From the NCBI RefSeq assembly GCF_030247195.1, contig NC_080672.1, positions 64,893,771-64,957,770 of the forward strand: a stretch of 64,000 bases of DNA, written 5' to 3'. The stretch comes from Topomyia yanbarensis (lineage: Eukaryota > Arthropoda > Insecta > Diptera > Culicidae). The position numbers and the translations under genes were made by a program. The notes under the pieces are model-generated. The model searched no databases. It saw nothing but the letters and a program-made list of their open reading frames with translations, and was not told where the DNA came from. Of the stretch, positions 1-10,303 are shown piece by piece. Positions within the stretch are counted from its first letter, which is position 1. Each line of letters opens with the position of its first letter.

Positions 1-540
1 GGCAAAATATAACTAGAAAGCTTGGTCTATACATGAAATGTGATTATATTGTCTAAAATTTGATTTTTCTTTACTGGTCCAGGTTTTTACCACACACAAT
101 CGAAAAGTTTTTACAATTATTAAAACCTGACCTTGTGCTATAAAGATTTAGTTCCAGATATTATTTCAGTCACGGTTTTCTGTCTTCTTTCTTCAGATTT
201 TCTCAAATAAGTTTAATTGGATTCGATCACCTACTACAAATGAATTGACCTCATAACTAAGAAGGTTTGTTCAATATTTAACATTCGATGTTGGTTGTGC
301 TTAAACTATTTTTACATTAAGTAGTATAGTCCTACGTCTACAGTTCGTGCAACCCCATAGGGCTGCCCGTTGGAGTTTTTTCTTCTGCTTCATTAGTATG
401 TTCTTGTACTGCAAGAAGTTTGCTTTTACATTACTCATGTAATTCGGCATAATTTTTTTCCTTTTGTTGCTGTATCTTAGATTCATACTAACACTCATAA
501 ACACAATTTCACATACAATCACAATCTCTTTCATTCCAAA
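1..540. other. AT-rich non-coding flank, nothing recognised
   Basis: No recognisable coding, RNA or mobile-element signature is visible. The short minus-strand open frame at 301-534 is lysine-rich, has no family resemblance and looks like a chance frame. Confidence 0.5.
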
Positions 541-1710
541 CGTACAATCGCTCGTGGCCTTCGCGATAACACAAATCTAGTCGCAAACGTGAACATGCAA
601 TTGCAATCAGCCAGCGATCTCGCCAACACCCCGGTAATTCAATGAACGTTTTAGCACTTATAAATTTACAAACCCCGTCTCAAGCAATAACCCACCACTC
701 GCGCGATCATGAATCGGTTACGTCTATACTCTAGTAGCATAGGTCCAATAGTGTAGCAAACAAAAGTGACGCTCATATCAACTAAATAACAAGTTCCATG
801 GCGACATGATCGCAATCATCTGAAAACACACACGAATTTGCGAAGTATCATACACGCGACAAGCACGTAAACATACAAATGTTCGACCCCTTCGCGATTA
901 TTCATGCAAGGTACACACGAGATCTCGCAAACATGATAACACTCCGGTGATAAGGTGAACGTAGCACCACTTATATGTACATTTTTAAACGAGGTTTCAA
1001 GCGTGAAACTACAATGTCCCGTGCTCCCGCAATCGTGAATCGGACACTATCCTCGGTACCATCAGTCTAGGCCCGTGCCCTCAATTAGACCAATTAAAAA
1101 AGCACTCATATTAACTAGACAACACAGACAATGGAGACATGACTGGGAACTCTAGTAATATAAGGTATCTCACTCCCTGTTAGAATGTGAACTGTAATCC
1201 GAAAACTAAATTTAAGAATGATGGTTCGCGCGGCCATCCAAGAACACACGCGAATATGTGAATTTGCCACACAGTCACAAAATCGAATTTATGCATGCAA
1301 AGTCACGTAAACGCGAGCACACGCTACAAACACATTAACATACGAACGCTTAGGTCCTTCGCGATCATCCACGCACACCTACGACCAAACTTGATAACAT
1401 CCTGGTAATGCATTTTAGTACTTACGAAGTTACATAGCGGTCTCAAACGCGAACCCACAAACGCTCGTGTTCGCGCGATCATGATTCGGTCACGTCTGGA
1501 AATCTTCACCCTTCGTCCTAGCAACTTAGGTCCATACATTCAGTTGGACCAATCATAAAATAACGCTCAGATCCACACGATCCATGGCGACATGACCGGA
1601 AACTCTAGTTATAAGAACTCACTTTCTTCTATCATCTGAACCGTACACCGAAAATTAAGTATCAGATGCACGCTCCGTGCGTGATCATCTAAGAACACAC
1701 GCGAATCTTT
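541..1710. repeat. Diverged long-period tandem repeat, about 3 units
   Basis: Landmark phrases recur in the same order. CCTTCGCGAT occurs near 560, 891 and 1356. GGCGACATGA or its variant GGAGACATGA occurs near 800, 1132 and 1583. ACACGCGAAT-like phrases and GTCACGT-like phrases recur too. The spacing is about 333 bp and then about 455-465 bp, so the units are old and unequal in length. The sequence is richer in CG dinucleotides than its surroundings. I do not recognise the family. It could be a decayed satellite or an internal repeat of a large transposon. Confidence 0.55.
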
Positions 1711-4365
1711 TGTCGGTTGTCATGGTAAAGGGGAAGAAGCCTGTCTTTGCCGTAAGACATGTTCGCAGACTTGAGCGATTCGTAGTAACTCTACCTAAAC
1801 TCTACTCCTGGCGGCAGAAGAAAAAAGATGAGTTCATTAGATTTTAAGCCTATTTCTAGATATCTGATCTATATATTTCACAACCTTACTCTCATTTGAG
1901 TATTTTGGCTCTAAAAAAATATGTCTTTCTTACTGAGAACGGTACAAGATGGAGAATGCCAAGATGAGCCCATCTCTTTAATTTTTCGTCACAACTGAAC
2001 ATGGTGATGCCAATATCTTACGGCTATTGATTATAATTATTAGATTGACAAATGGTATCAACGCTTCTGAAATACGATTTACTACGAATTCACGTTAAGT
2101 AAATCGATCGAAAAACTAAACAATTTCCAGAACAATGTCACTATAATTAACGTTAATCCAGTGTCGACAATTATTCCAACGAACGAACTTAAATTTCGAT
2201 GTAAAACCATTAGAGGTCAACTATACTTGTGACCAAGGTGGCAAAATCAGACAAACAGTCAAACAAGGTGCGCGATAGCGGCAACACTTTCATATCGCCT
2301 CGACTGTACCTTCTTCGCGATCACCGAGCATCGTTATCAAAACAGTTCAGCCCATTCGTTGCGATCGTGCTCTCCCACAGCACTGAAGATGGGTGGCGTA
2401 CGAAATGGGAAAAAAGATGGTGACAAAATTGATAATTACCCAGACACCAGATCGCGAATCTCCGTTTCCGTCGAGTAACGTGGCAACGACTTCCAAGCCC
2501 ACAAGAATCCACAGCGCATCGTCGCATATCCGCCGCATAAGGGTAATTATTGATAATTGATAAATGCTATGTTTGGGTGTGCTTATCGCTAATGTTCATC
2601 GCTTATGTCAAATGGACACAGCTGGGACTCTGGAATTGTCGCGTTCTTTTTTCCCTTCGAGTCGTGCTTGTTTACCTTCGATTCAAACTCTGCTACGCAG
2701 CACTGCGTGTTTTATGTCCTATGTTTCAGATGTAAAGCAACAGAAGTGAATTAGGTACCTAGCAGAAGTAAACAAGATGAAGATAACTTATTGCAGCGAG
2801 TTGTTCAGACCGGGTATGGGTCCGGTACGCTACAGGATTCCACTCTAATTAACTTCGAAAACTTTTAATTGAACCGCTGTCAACACGGTTCCCAATCAAT
2901 CAGACAAAACTTTGAAAGGGAACGGTTTCCAGTCATGCTTTCTAATTGGTTTTCTAATGATTAGACCGTACAACGTAGCATGAAAAGGAATTCAAGGAGC
3001 AACATAATTCTTTCTTATTTCGATAACGTTTTCAAAATAACGTATAACAACATTTTCGGTGACCGGAACTTTCGGTTTGAAATGAACGCACAAAAAATCG
3101 ATACGCCCTCTAGTGACTCGATTTCCGTCTGGCGTGGTTTAATTCTCGCACACCTTACAGCTCTTATCGGCTTTCATCAATGTTTCCTACACGGTGGGAA
3201 GCCCCCTGCTGTGGCGGCATCATGGACCAGAGGTACTCGACGGTGTGATGCAAGTTAATTATCGTTTGCCTCTTTCACCCCTTGCATTTGCACTTGCTTC
3301 ACCTGTTTCGTTACTTAATTACCATACGGTTACCGTGGAGGCACGGCACGGTGCAGTGCGAACAGGTCCAGCAAAGGCGTGGTGTTTGGCGAGTATTTTT
3401 TTGCATCTTTTAACCGTCACCGGCTCAGCGCAAAAGTTTGTCCCCCTCGAACACACGCTCAGCCCAGGTATTACGCGGAAGATGTCCGGTTTGTTTTGTT
3501 GTCCCCGGGGCTATTCGCGACAGGAAAATAAAATGAAATTAAATAATAGTGAGTGTAGGTAAATATTACGACCAGCATCTGGTTCCTCGCTGTCTGGGCG
3601 AATCGGGGATTTTACGACTTTACGGGGTTCGCCTTTCGTGGACGATTTGTTTTATTGCACTCGACTGATCGATCGGGAGTGGCGTTTCTCTCGTTTGACA
3701 TGTTGTAAAACATTTTGATTTTATTGCTTAAACTGGATTCCTCTTGAAGGCACGTGAAAGGATGTCGCCTTAGATGCATTTTGAAATTTTGCGAAAATCT
3801 AGATTTTCACCCATACACAATGGTCGTTTCGGTCACAAAATAATATACTAGAGAATGAATGGACTGGTAAACAGTTAGTTTTATGAACATAAAGGGCAAC
3901 CTTTATATCGTTTCTATTGTATCTTCAACCATTTTGGATATATTGCGAAAAGCGCGAACGACAACCTTAAAATCACCAACAGCGCATAACAGTGAAATGC
4001 ATGGATCAATTGCAGTACACCCAGTGCTATTTCGCGGGCAATACGTTTTGAGTAAAAAATCGCAAAATTTCGGAGATATGAAGTGTTTTTCATTGCACCG
4101 TTTCGAACTCCATTTAAAAACTTTTATTCCAGGTTTACAAGCATGTACCACAATTTACAAATTAACAAAAGTGGGACAATACCTATTTGAGGCCATAGAT
4201 AGCGTTATGGACCCTAGATGTCATTGAAAAAGGAGTCACAATACAATTCTACAACTTCTATTTCTTTTAGATGGTTGTACGTCTTCAGTAAACTTGTAAA
4301 ATATAACATTTCGAAAATTTTTCTTGAAAATACCATATACATATATAGTATTCTACAACGCTTGT
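1711..4365. other. Non-coding, no gene recognised
   Basis: Mixed-composition sequence with only short, unsupported open frames; the longest is 122 residues at 3194-3562 and has no family resemblance. The region around 3120-3560 is less AT-rich and could be single-copy host DNA, but no exon or promoter can be supported. At 4268-4345 there is a roughly 80 bp block that recurs in diverged form at 4630-4705 (CTTCAG..AAA and ACCATATACAT phrases). Confidence 0.4.
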
Positions 4366-4367
4366 AG

Positions 4368-4533
4368 GGGTGGGTGTGGCGTAGTTGGTAAATTGATTTC
4401 CTTGAACGCAGCGCACCTGGGTTCGAGTCCTGACACCGCATATAGGATTAGAAATTTTTCATGCGAGATTTTTCTAACTCGAAGAGGCGAATGGCCTTAA
4501 GGTTAAAACCTCTATAATCGAAATAAAAAAGCA
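4368..4533 (+). mobile_element. tRNA-derived SINE
   Basis: The 5' part resembles a degenerate tRNA gene with a box A-like TGGCGTAGTTGG near 4377 and a box B-like GGGTTCGAGTCC near 4420, the internal promoter of RNA polymerase III. A non-tRNA body follows, ending in CCTTAAGGTTAAAACC and an A-rich tail near 4520-4533. Two related minus-strand pieces lie at 8480-8703 and one at 62217-62305, so this is a dispersed family. It resembles mosquito SINEs of the Feilai type in organisation; that name is a comparison only. It would depend on a LINE for retrotransposition. It is not a functional tRNA because the cloverleaf is not maintained. Confidence 0.8.
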
Positions 4534-4705
4534 ACGCTAGCTATGGACTCAAAAAGATATTATTCCACTTAAAAGAATTTATAAATTATTCGATAAACTA
4601 AAGTGGAATCCTCGAAACAAAAAAAATTGTTTAAATGGTTGAGGTCTTCAGCAAAGTTATCAAACGATGCATTTAGAACAATTTTGTTGAAATTACCATA
4701 TACAT

Positions 4706-5213
4706 AATAAGGTTATGTGTTGGCAGCACACTCTCAGATTTTAATGAAACTTTCTGTACATGAAGACCTTGCCACTTTGCATACTATGTTTTCCAAAACT
4801 GATCTAGACTGTCTTTTGAAAAGGGTCAAACTTTTTTTACCATTTTTTTTCATATGACTATAGTCTAAAAATGACAAATCCTACAAAAAATTTAGGAGTG
4901 ATGTTCACAAAGTTAGTCAATTTTTTTAATAAAAATATTGAAAAAATTCTTCACTCCTACACTACTACACTAAAAAAAATCCATTTTGAAAATTTAAAGT
5001 CAATATACAAAAACACCCATCTTTGATATGGATGAAATTTTGTTCCAAGATAGGTAATTATGTTCCCTACTCACTGTCAAAAATTCAAGTTGGGTACTCT
5101 CAAAGAAAAAGTTATTTAAAAAAAAACTTTTCCTTGTCCAAACTGATTTTTTTTCGGTGTATCTTTATCGAAAACTAAACCAATGAAAGTCATAATCATC
5201 TCAGAATCCAATA
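4706..5213 (-). repeat. Left inverted-repeat arm of family X
   Basis: About 508 bp whose reverse complement matches 6451-6816 plus 7233-7270. It also matches the split copy at 30979-31046 plus 37895-38193. The outer end lies at about 4706, after the phrase TTATGTGTT. Confidence 0.75.
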
Positions 5214-5496
5214 AAACTCAGTTTGAGAGAAGATATTGTCAAACTTAGCAACTAAGTATATTTTTATTAATCAAGAATCTCACTGAAAGGAGTTTATGTT
5301 ATTGAACAAATATACCATTATTTCTTCTTTAGGTTCTTGTTTAGTTCTGAGGAAGAATCAGGGAAAGAAATAACCATTATGTATTGAAGTTTTTATAATT
5401 ATTTATTTATTTTTATATATAACATTTGTCTATCTTCATGCATGTTATTTTGTATTATTTCTATACAAGCAAAAACATTTTGGTTCATCTTCTGAA

Positions 5497-5890
5497 TTAG
5501 AATACCTTTTTGCTTTTACTTTGCCACAAGGAATAGGCACAAAACTGTGGAATTTCTGAGAGCCAGGTATTGTTTTGGCAATAACACAGTTCTTCGAGTT
5601 CTTCTGACATTTTGCTGTACTGTTCAGTGGATATGCAGCAGAAATTTAATTTTGTGATATTTTTATCAGTTTGTTCAACTGCCCAGTTATATAACTCTCG
5701 GGGAGTTGTTATGGTATTTCCATAGTCAGGAGCAAGACGAACTCTTTTTGCCATTCGCTTGATAGTGCCACCACTAGCACCACAGGGTCTTTTTCCATGA
5801 GATGTGGCAAAAATGCCATTCTGCGCTTAATTCATACTTTGACTGGAATCTACACAGGCCTGCGATTTTTTCTTATTTTTGTATTGTGCT
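5497..5890 (-). pseudogene. Broken transposase-like protein fragment, WHFFATSHGK family
   Basis: Read on the minus strand, the frames give FMSDGAVAQYKN, then after a frameshift AEWHFFATSHGK and GTIKRMAKRVRL, then an 85-residue open stretch with TPRELYNWAVEQ. I associate the SDGA-QYKN and WHFFATSHGK block with proteins of unknown function that occur in many animals, often in repeats; that is memory, not a search. The stop after YKNKKKSQACVD and the change of frame show it is broken. Its place between the inverted arms makes it the candidate transposase of family X. The catalytic fold and superfamily cannot be assigned. Confidence 0.5.
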
Positions 5891-5967
5891 ACTGCTCCAT
5901 CAGACATAAAATAAGTTTGTAAATTGTTTCATAAAATTTATCATTTTAGAGATGAACAATTGAGTTG

Positions 5968-6443
5968 CAGTCTTCCAGTCTTCCGGTCTTCCAGTCTTTC
6001 AGTCTTCCAGTCTTCCAGTCTTCCAGTTTTCCAGTTTTCCAGTTTTCCAATATTCCAGTCTTGCAGTCTTGCAGTTTTCCAGTCTTCCAGTATTCCAGTT
6101 TTGCAGTCTTCCAGTCTTCCAGTCTTCCAGTCTTCCAGTCTTCCAGTCTTCCAGTCTTCCAGTCTTCCAATCTTCCAGTCTTCCAATCTTCCAGTCTTCC
6201 AGTCTTCCAGTATTCCAGTTTTGCAGTCTTCCAGTCTTCCAGTCTTGCAGTTTTCGAGTCTTGCAGTCTTCCAATCTTCTAGTCTTCCAGTCTTTCAGTC
6301 TTCCAGTCTTCCGGTCTTCCAGTCTTACAATCTTCCAGTCTTCCAATCTTCCAGTCTTCCAATCTTCCAGTCTTCCAATCTTCCAGTCTTCCAATCTTCC
6401 TGTCTTCCAGTCTTACAGTCATCCAGTCTTCTAGTCTTCCAGT
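5968..6443. repeat. Octamer array (AGTCTTCC)n, about 59 copies
   Basis: A 476 bp array of an 8 bp unit with scattered single-base variants (AATCTTCC, AGTTTTCC, AGTATTCC, AGTCTTGC). Because 8 and 3 share no factor, three units make 24 nt and all frames stay open, which explains the long repetitive reading frames on both strands. The variants form longer blocks, for example AATCTTCC alternating with AGTCTTCC near 6330-6400. It abuts the inner end of the right X arm. Confidence 0.95.
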
Positions 6444-6450
6444 TGGGAAA

Positions 6451-7270
6451 TTGGATTCTGAGATGATTATGACTTTCATTGGTTTAGTTTTCGATAAAAA
6501 TACACTGAAAAAAGGTTCAGTTTGCACAAGGAACAGTTTTTTTCAAATGCCTCTTTTTCCTTGAAAGTGCCCAACATTAATTTTTGTCGGTAGGTAGGGA
6601 GCATAATTACCTATCTTGGAACAAAATTTCATCCAAATCAAAGATGTTTTTTTGTAAATCTTGTAAACTTTAGATTTTTAAGAATTTTTTTTTGCAGTGT
6701 TGGAGTGGATAAAGAATTTTTTTAATATATATTTTTTTTTCAAAAATTTGACTAATTTTGTGAAAATCACTCCTACAAAATTTTTTGTAGGATTTGTCAT
6801 TTTAAGAAAAAAATGGTACAGAGAACAGACGTCCATCTTCAGCATTCGCCTTGTGTAAAAATCCCTAACGTTTTCCGAGGTAGCTGGGATATCTAAACCA
6901 GGTGCGCTACTGTCGTCATGTTTTTGAGTGGCTGAGTTCGACTGAATTGACAGCGATTATACCTCTACCCAGTCAAACCGTTCCGGAACCGGTTCGGACT
7001 TCTCAGTGGATTCAGTATGAATTCCACCTCAAATGAATCAACCGATTGACTTTTGATCTTTGAGCCAGATTTAATACTGAATCAATTCAGGATTTCGAAC
7101 CGGTTCCGGAATGGATTTGACGGATAGTTGGGATAAGTTGGTGTGGCGGCGCTAGTGTTTTATCGTATATTAATTCAAATGTTTACGCACGTTTTATAAT
7201 GTATTTGTTCGATTATGGATGTCTGTTCTCTGTGAAAAAAGTTTTACCCTTTTCAAAAGACAGTCTAGAT
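6451..7270 (+). repeat. Right inverted-repeat arm of family X, interrupted
   Basis: Matches the reverse complement of 4706-5213 from GGATTCTGAGATGATTATGA outward to AGACAGTCTAGATCAG. A MITE at 6819-7232 interrupts it. The outermost ~110 bp are missing where a hAT-like end begins at 7271. Confidence 0.75.
6819..7232. mobile_element. TA-flanked MITE, 18 bp TIRs
   Basis: The ends are CAGAGAACAGACGTCCAT and the inverse of CAGAGAACAGACATCCAT, with one mismatch in 18. The flanks are TA on the left and TG on the right, where the uninterrupted X arm reads GGTAAAAAA. This fits insertion at a TA dinucleotide with later mutation, as for Tc1/mariner-type MITEs. Inside, a second inverted pair built on TTCCGGAACCGGTTCG lies near 6980 and 7100. 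There is no coding capacity. Confidence 0.8.
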
Positions 7271-7450
7271 CAGCGGTTCTCAACCTTTTTCGTATCACCC
7301 CTTAGAAATCACCCTGGGTTGCTATATAATAAAACAAAAATAATATTAACACATTTTATGTTATAAACTGTCATACCCAAGCAAAAAGTCCCAGTAAATC
7401 CTTACTTAATGTTTTAGGTTGAATGACCCTTCGGGGTTATAGCCCCAATA
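7271..7450. mobile_element. hAT-like element end, one side only
   Basis: CAGCGGTTCTCAACCTTTTT at 7271 is a typical hAT-type terminal sequence. It is followed by a body including CCCTTCGGGGTTATAGCCCC near 7430. No matching inverted end or 8 bp duplication was found downstream, so the other end is lost or too diverged and the right limit given is approximate. Confidence 0.55.
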
Positions 7451-8181
7451 AACAATTATAATAACTAATTTAATGTAATATCTTATTTATTTTTGGAATG
7501 AATAACCAAAGTCTGGTTGCTAAAAGCCTATGAAAATAAAATTCTTTGACGAAAATAGTGCAAATTAATATGGAATATACTGTTTGAAGTCAAAACATTG
7601 ATTTTAAAGTAGGGGATCATTCAACAAAAAGTTGTTTTTGGTGATACTTGCAAGTTTGTAGAACATATTAAATTAATCAATCAAGGTTTTAACATGGAAA
7701 ATCTGATTTTTAGGTCATATTTGCAAAAACACAATTTCTCTTCTAAAATCGGTCTGATATCTGTGGTATCTTCGACGAAGTTATTCAAAACATAATATTT
7801 TACAATTATGCCGAAGACATCTTTCCTCTATTTTTTTTATTTGAAAAACATTTTTTGAACGGGTACACTACTTTAGTCTAAACAGAAAAAATGTGAAAAG
7901 TTGCAGAAAAATGTATTGTGAACATATCCTGCGAAGAAATATTAGTAAAACGAATGTTTTAACTCTTTTTAGTGGTGCAAATTTTGATACTGATTTTCTA
8001 AAAATTAAGTATGGGTGGAAAAGATTTTTTCACTCTAGGTACAGAATAGTATGTGGCAACACTGGCCAGAACAGTGACAAACTTCATCAACATGGGTGTC
8101 GTCTTTAAGCTGTTGGTTGAGGGAGTCCAGCACAGTGACAAGAAAAAAACCCGCATCGAGCTACTCCTGAGCGGATTACTA
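7451..8181. other. AT-rich non-coding sequence
   Basis: No gene is recognised. Phrases such as TATCTTCGACGAAGTTATTC (about 7770) and GCCGAAGACAT (about 7810) resemble other dispersed blocks in this window (4268, 4640, 8395, 43430) and suggest decayed interspersed repeats. Confidence 0.4.
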
Positions 8182-8430
8182 GTCGTTCCTTCTAGGATTG
8201 TCTGCTCCAAATTTGAACCAAATCAGACAAGTCTAGCTACCGGACCAACGTGATCGAGGTTTGTATTGGATTGTTCAACAATTTACATGGAGAAAGCCCA
8301 CTGTCTTATTTTTTTACCGCTAAGTGACACTGTATGCATCAGTTTATCACTACCAGTGAATATAAGGAAGATAATTTTATTGCCTCCAACTTTGCCGAAG
8401 ACTGCAAATCAATGCAATTTTCTTAGGAGA
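8182..8430 (+). repeat. Dispersed repeat, copy 1
   Basis: Aligns along about 250 bp with 43198-43450. Shared phrases include GACAAGTCTAGCTACCGGAC, CAATTTACATGGAGAAA and CAACTTTGCCGAAGACTGC. The similarity looks like roughly three quarters identity. There is no coding capacity and no visible ends; the element type is unknown. Confidence 0.75.
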
Positions 8431-8479
8431 TGTTTTTATTTTCTGGTTATACAATTTTTAACCTTAGAATCAGTCACCT

Positions 8480-8552
8480 CTTTTTCGGGTTAGAGAAATC
8501 TCTTTTTAGAAAAATTCTCAACGCTATGTGCGGGGCTGGGAATCAATATCTA
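8480..8552 (-). mobile_element. SINE fragment
   Basis: The minus strand matches the central part of the SINE at 4368-4533 (TCTAACCCGAA-like phrase and the preceding AGAAATTT block). It is truncated at both ends and lies just beside a second SINE. Confidence 0.5.
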
Positions 8553-8574
8553 TCTTCGTCCCTTTAGAAGAAGT

Positions 8575-8703
8575 TTTTTGTTTGTTTTGATTGTAGAGGT
8601 TTTAACTTTAGGGTCATTCGCCGCCTTTCTCTGGTTGGGAATCGAACACAGATGAGCTGTGTATTAGGCAATCGATTTACCAACTATGTTATTGCCGTCC
8701 CCT
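8575..8703 (-). mobile_element. tRNA-derived SINE, minus strand
   Basis: On the minus strand it starts with GGGACGGCAATAACATAGTT and a box A-like segment, has a box B-like TGTTCGATTCCC near 8638-8650, then GCGAATGACCCTAAAGTTAA and AAACCTCTACAATC, ending in an A-rich tail near 8575-8590. This is the same plan as 4368-4533 but without most of the middle, so it is a shorter subtype or a deletion copy. Confidence 0.75.
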
Positions 8704-8734
8704 GTTTAGGATAAGTTATTGAACTTTTAATTTG

Positions 8735-9150
8735 AAAATGGTGTCAATCATCAAGTTCCGTCATCCAATTATCACACCTTTTCAAATGACACCTTTATTG
8801 ATGTAGGTCATTCAGTTTTCTGGTAACTGGAAGCCGCCATTTTACCATTTTTGAAGTGGCGTCACACATCAATTTCCGTTATCTAATGACCACCTCCTTT
8901 CTAATGGCACCCATATTGATGGTAATTTTCAGTGTTTTGTGCTAAACAGAAATCGCCATCGTGGATTTTAAAATGAGGTCAAACGTCAAAGACCGTTAAT
9001 TACTAACTACCCCCTGGTTTTTACAGTTTTTTGGTAGCTGGAAGCCGTCGTCTTGGATTTCAAAATGGCATCAAACTTGAGATTCCGTTATCTACGGACC
9101 ACCAGCTTTTAAACGATATCCATATTGATGGTAATTTTCTGGTGATCGGT
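8735..9150. repeat. 118 bp tandem repeat, about 4 diverged units
   Basis: Units start near 8752, 8870, 8988 and 9079. Each has an ATTCCGTTATCTAATGACCA-like phrase, ATATTGATGGTAATTTTC, GGTAACTGGAAGCCGCCAT and GGATTTCAAAATGGCGTCAA or variants. The third unit carries a deletion and the fourth is incomplete. The units differ from each other, so the array is old. The open frame at 9031-9351 runs across it without family support. Confidence 0.75.
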
Positions 9151-10082
9151 GATAGAGCCCTGGAGTCGTTATATATTAACAGCACGAAAGCAATGAAACG
9201 GAAAAAAAAATCGAAAATTAGTGCCTGTCCTAGCGTGGGACTTGCCCGTGAAGACCCCTTTTTAACGGAGGAAACATATTCGCTTCCTCGACAACTGTTT
9301 GTTGGCCATCATGCATGTCTTTTTCGTTATGGTACACGTTCATGTCATTAGAGTCAATGCTGCCCTGATGCTCGTGATTAGATGTTCTTTATTACTTCCT
9401 TCCCATCGTCTTTCGCAATTGTTTCCTCGCTGATGGTGCTTGTTATTGCTTGGAGGTACCGGATGCAGCTTTTGCAGTTATGATCTGAATAGTAGTCACA
9501 AATTTGGTTTGTAGTTCAGGTAATGGTATTATATACTGCTTGTTGGATTTAATTTCCGTAGACGAGGTGACCGTAGTGTGCTGTCTGATCGGCACGTATT
9601 TATTTGTCCTTTAAAAGTCCTTGTTTAATGGTGCCGTCATACGGCAATATGGCTTGTTTTCCATGGTTCCATGTAGGAAGAAATGGATCGGTTCAACCGC
9701 ATTATCCCAACAAAACACTATGGAGGATACCAAAAATAAGTACTTTGTCTTTTGGGATGATTTTTTTAAAAATAATTATGCCATTTTGAAAAGTTCGTCA
9801 TCTGTGAAGGAATTAGGCAACCATTTCTTCTCTAGTCTATTTCCAACCATCAGAGACATCGATGATGATACTCAATGTGCTTCTGATTATATTTGAACCA
9901 GTGAAAAGCGAATGAAAAAGTCAGTTACTTGTGTGTATTGCCCAAAGAACAGAAGATACCGTTACTTTTTTTTCTTTCGTGATGATCTTTCAAGATGACC
10001 GAGTCTCATCAACAAAACGTTTCTTGCGGGACATCCAAATGGGCCGAATTTATTGCTTATTTTTGTATGGAAAAAGTAAAAA
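9151..10082. other. Non-coding, no gene recognised
   Basis: Only short, unsupported frames are present (61-106 residues). No repeat boundary or RNA gene is visible. Confidence 0.4.
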
Positions 10083-10303
10083 AAAACCTATTTTAATCCA
10101 CCTAGCGGTGCAATTGTGCCTTTCTCAATCATGAATCACGAGAATGTGTGCGTTGTTTATATTCATTAAAAGCTTTTAAATGCATATATTACATTTTATT
10201 ATTATACATCACATGACAACTATATACAGGAAAATAAATCATTATTCGAGTTCTAAAATTTTGAAAAAGAAAAAACAGCCACGGTAATATTGAACTGAAA
10301 AAA

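Larger units (their letters stand above)
4706..7270. mobile_element. DNA transposon with ~500 bp inverted repeats (family X), internally degraded
   Basis: Two long arms are inverted copies of each other: 4706-5213 and 6451-7270. Their inner ends share GGATTCTGAGATGATTATGA and both run outward through the same series of phrases. The right arm is interrupted by a TA-flanked MITE at 6819-7232 and cut off at 7271 by a hAT-type end. The left arm reaches an outer end at GGCAGCACACTCTCAG. Between the arms are a broken transposase-like fragment (5497-5890, minus) and an octamer array (5968-6443). A third arm copy lies at 30979-38193, split by other elements. Long arms around a transposase-like remnant suggest a cut-and-paste transposon or a foldback derivative. 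The superfamily is unknown. Confidence 0.65.

Noticed and set aside
4368..4440. Possible tRNA gene
   Set aside because: Box A and box B are present, but the stems of a cloverleaf are not maintained and a non-tRNA body with an A-rich tail follows; it is a SINE.
5924..6527. Repetitive frames of the LPVFQSSS and EDWKTGRL type on both strands
   Set aside because: Direct consequence of the 8 bp repeat; open in nearly all frames on both strands.
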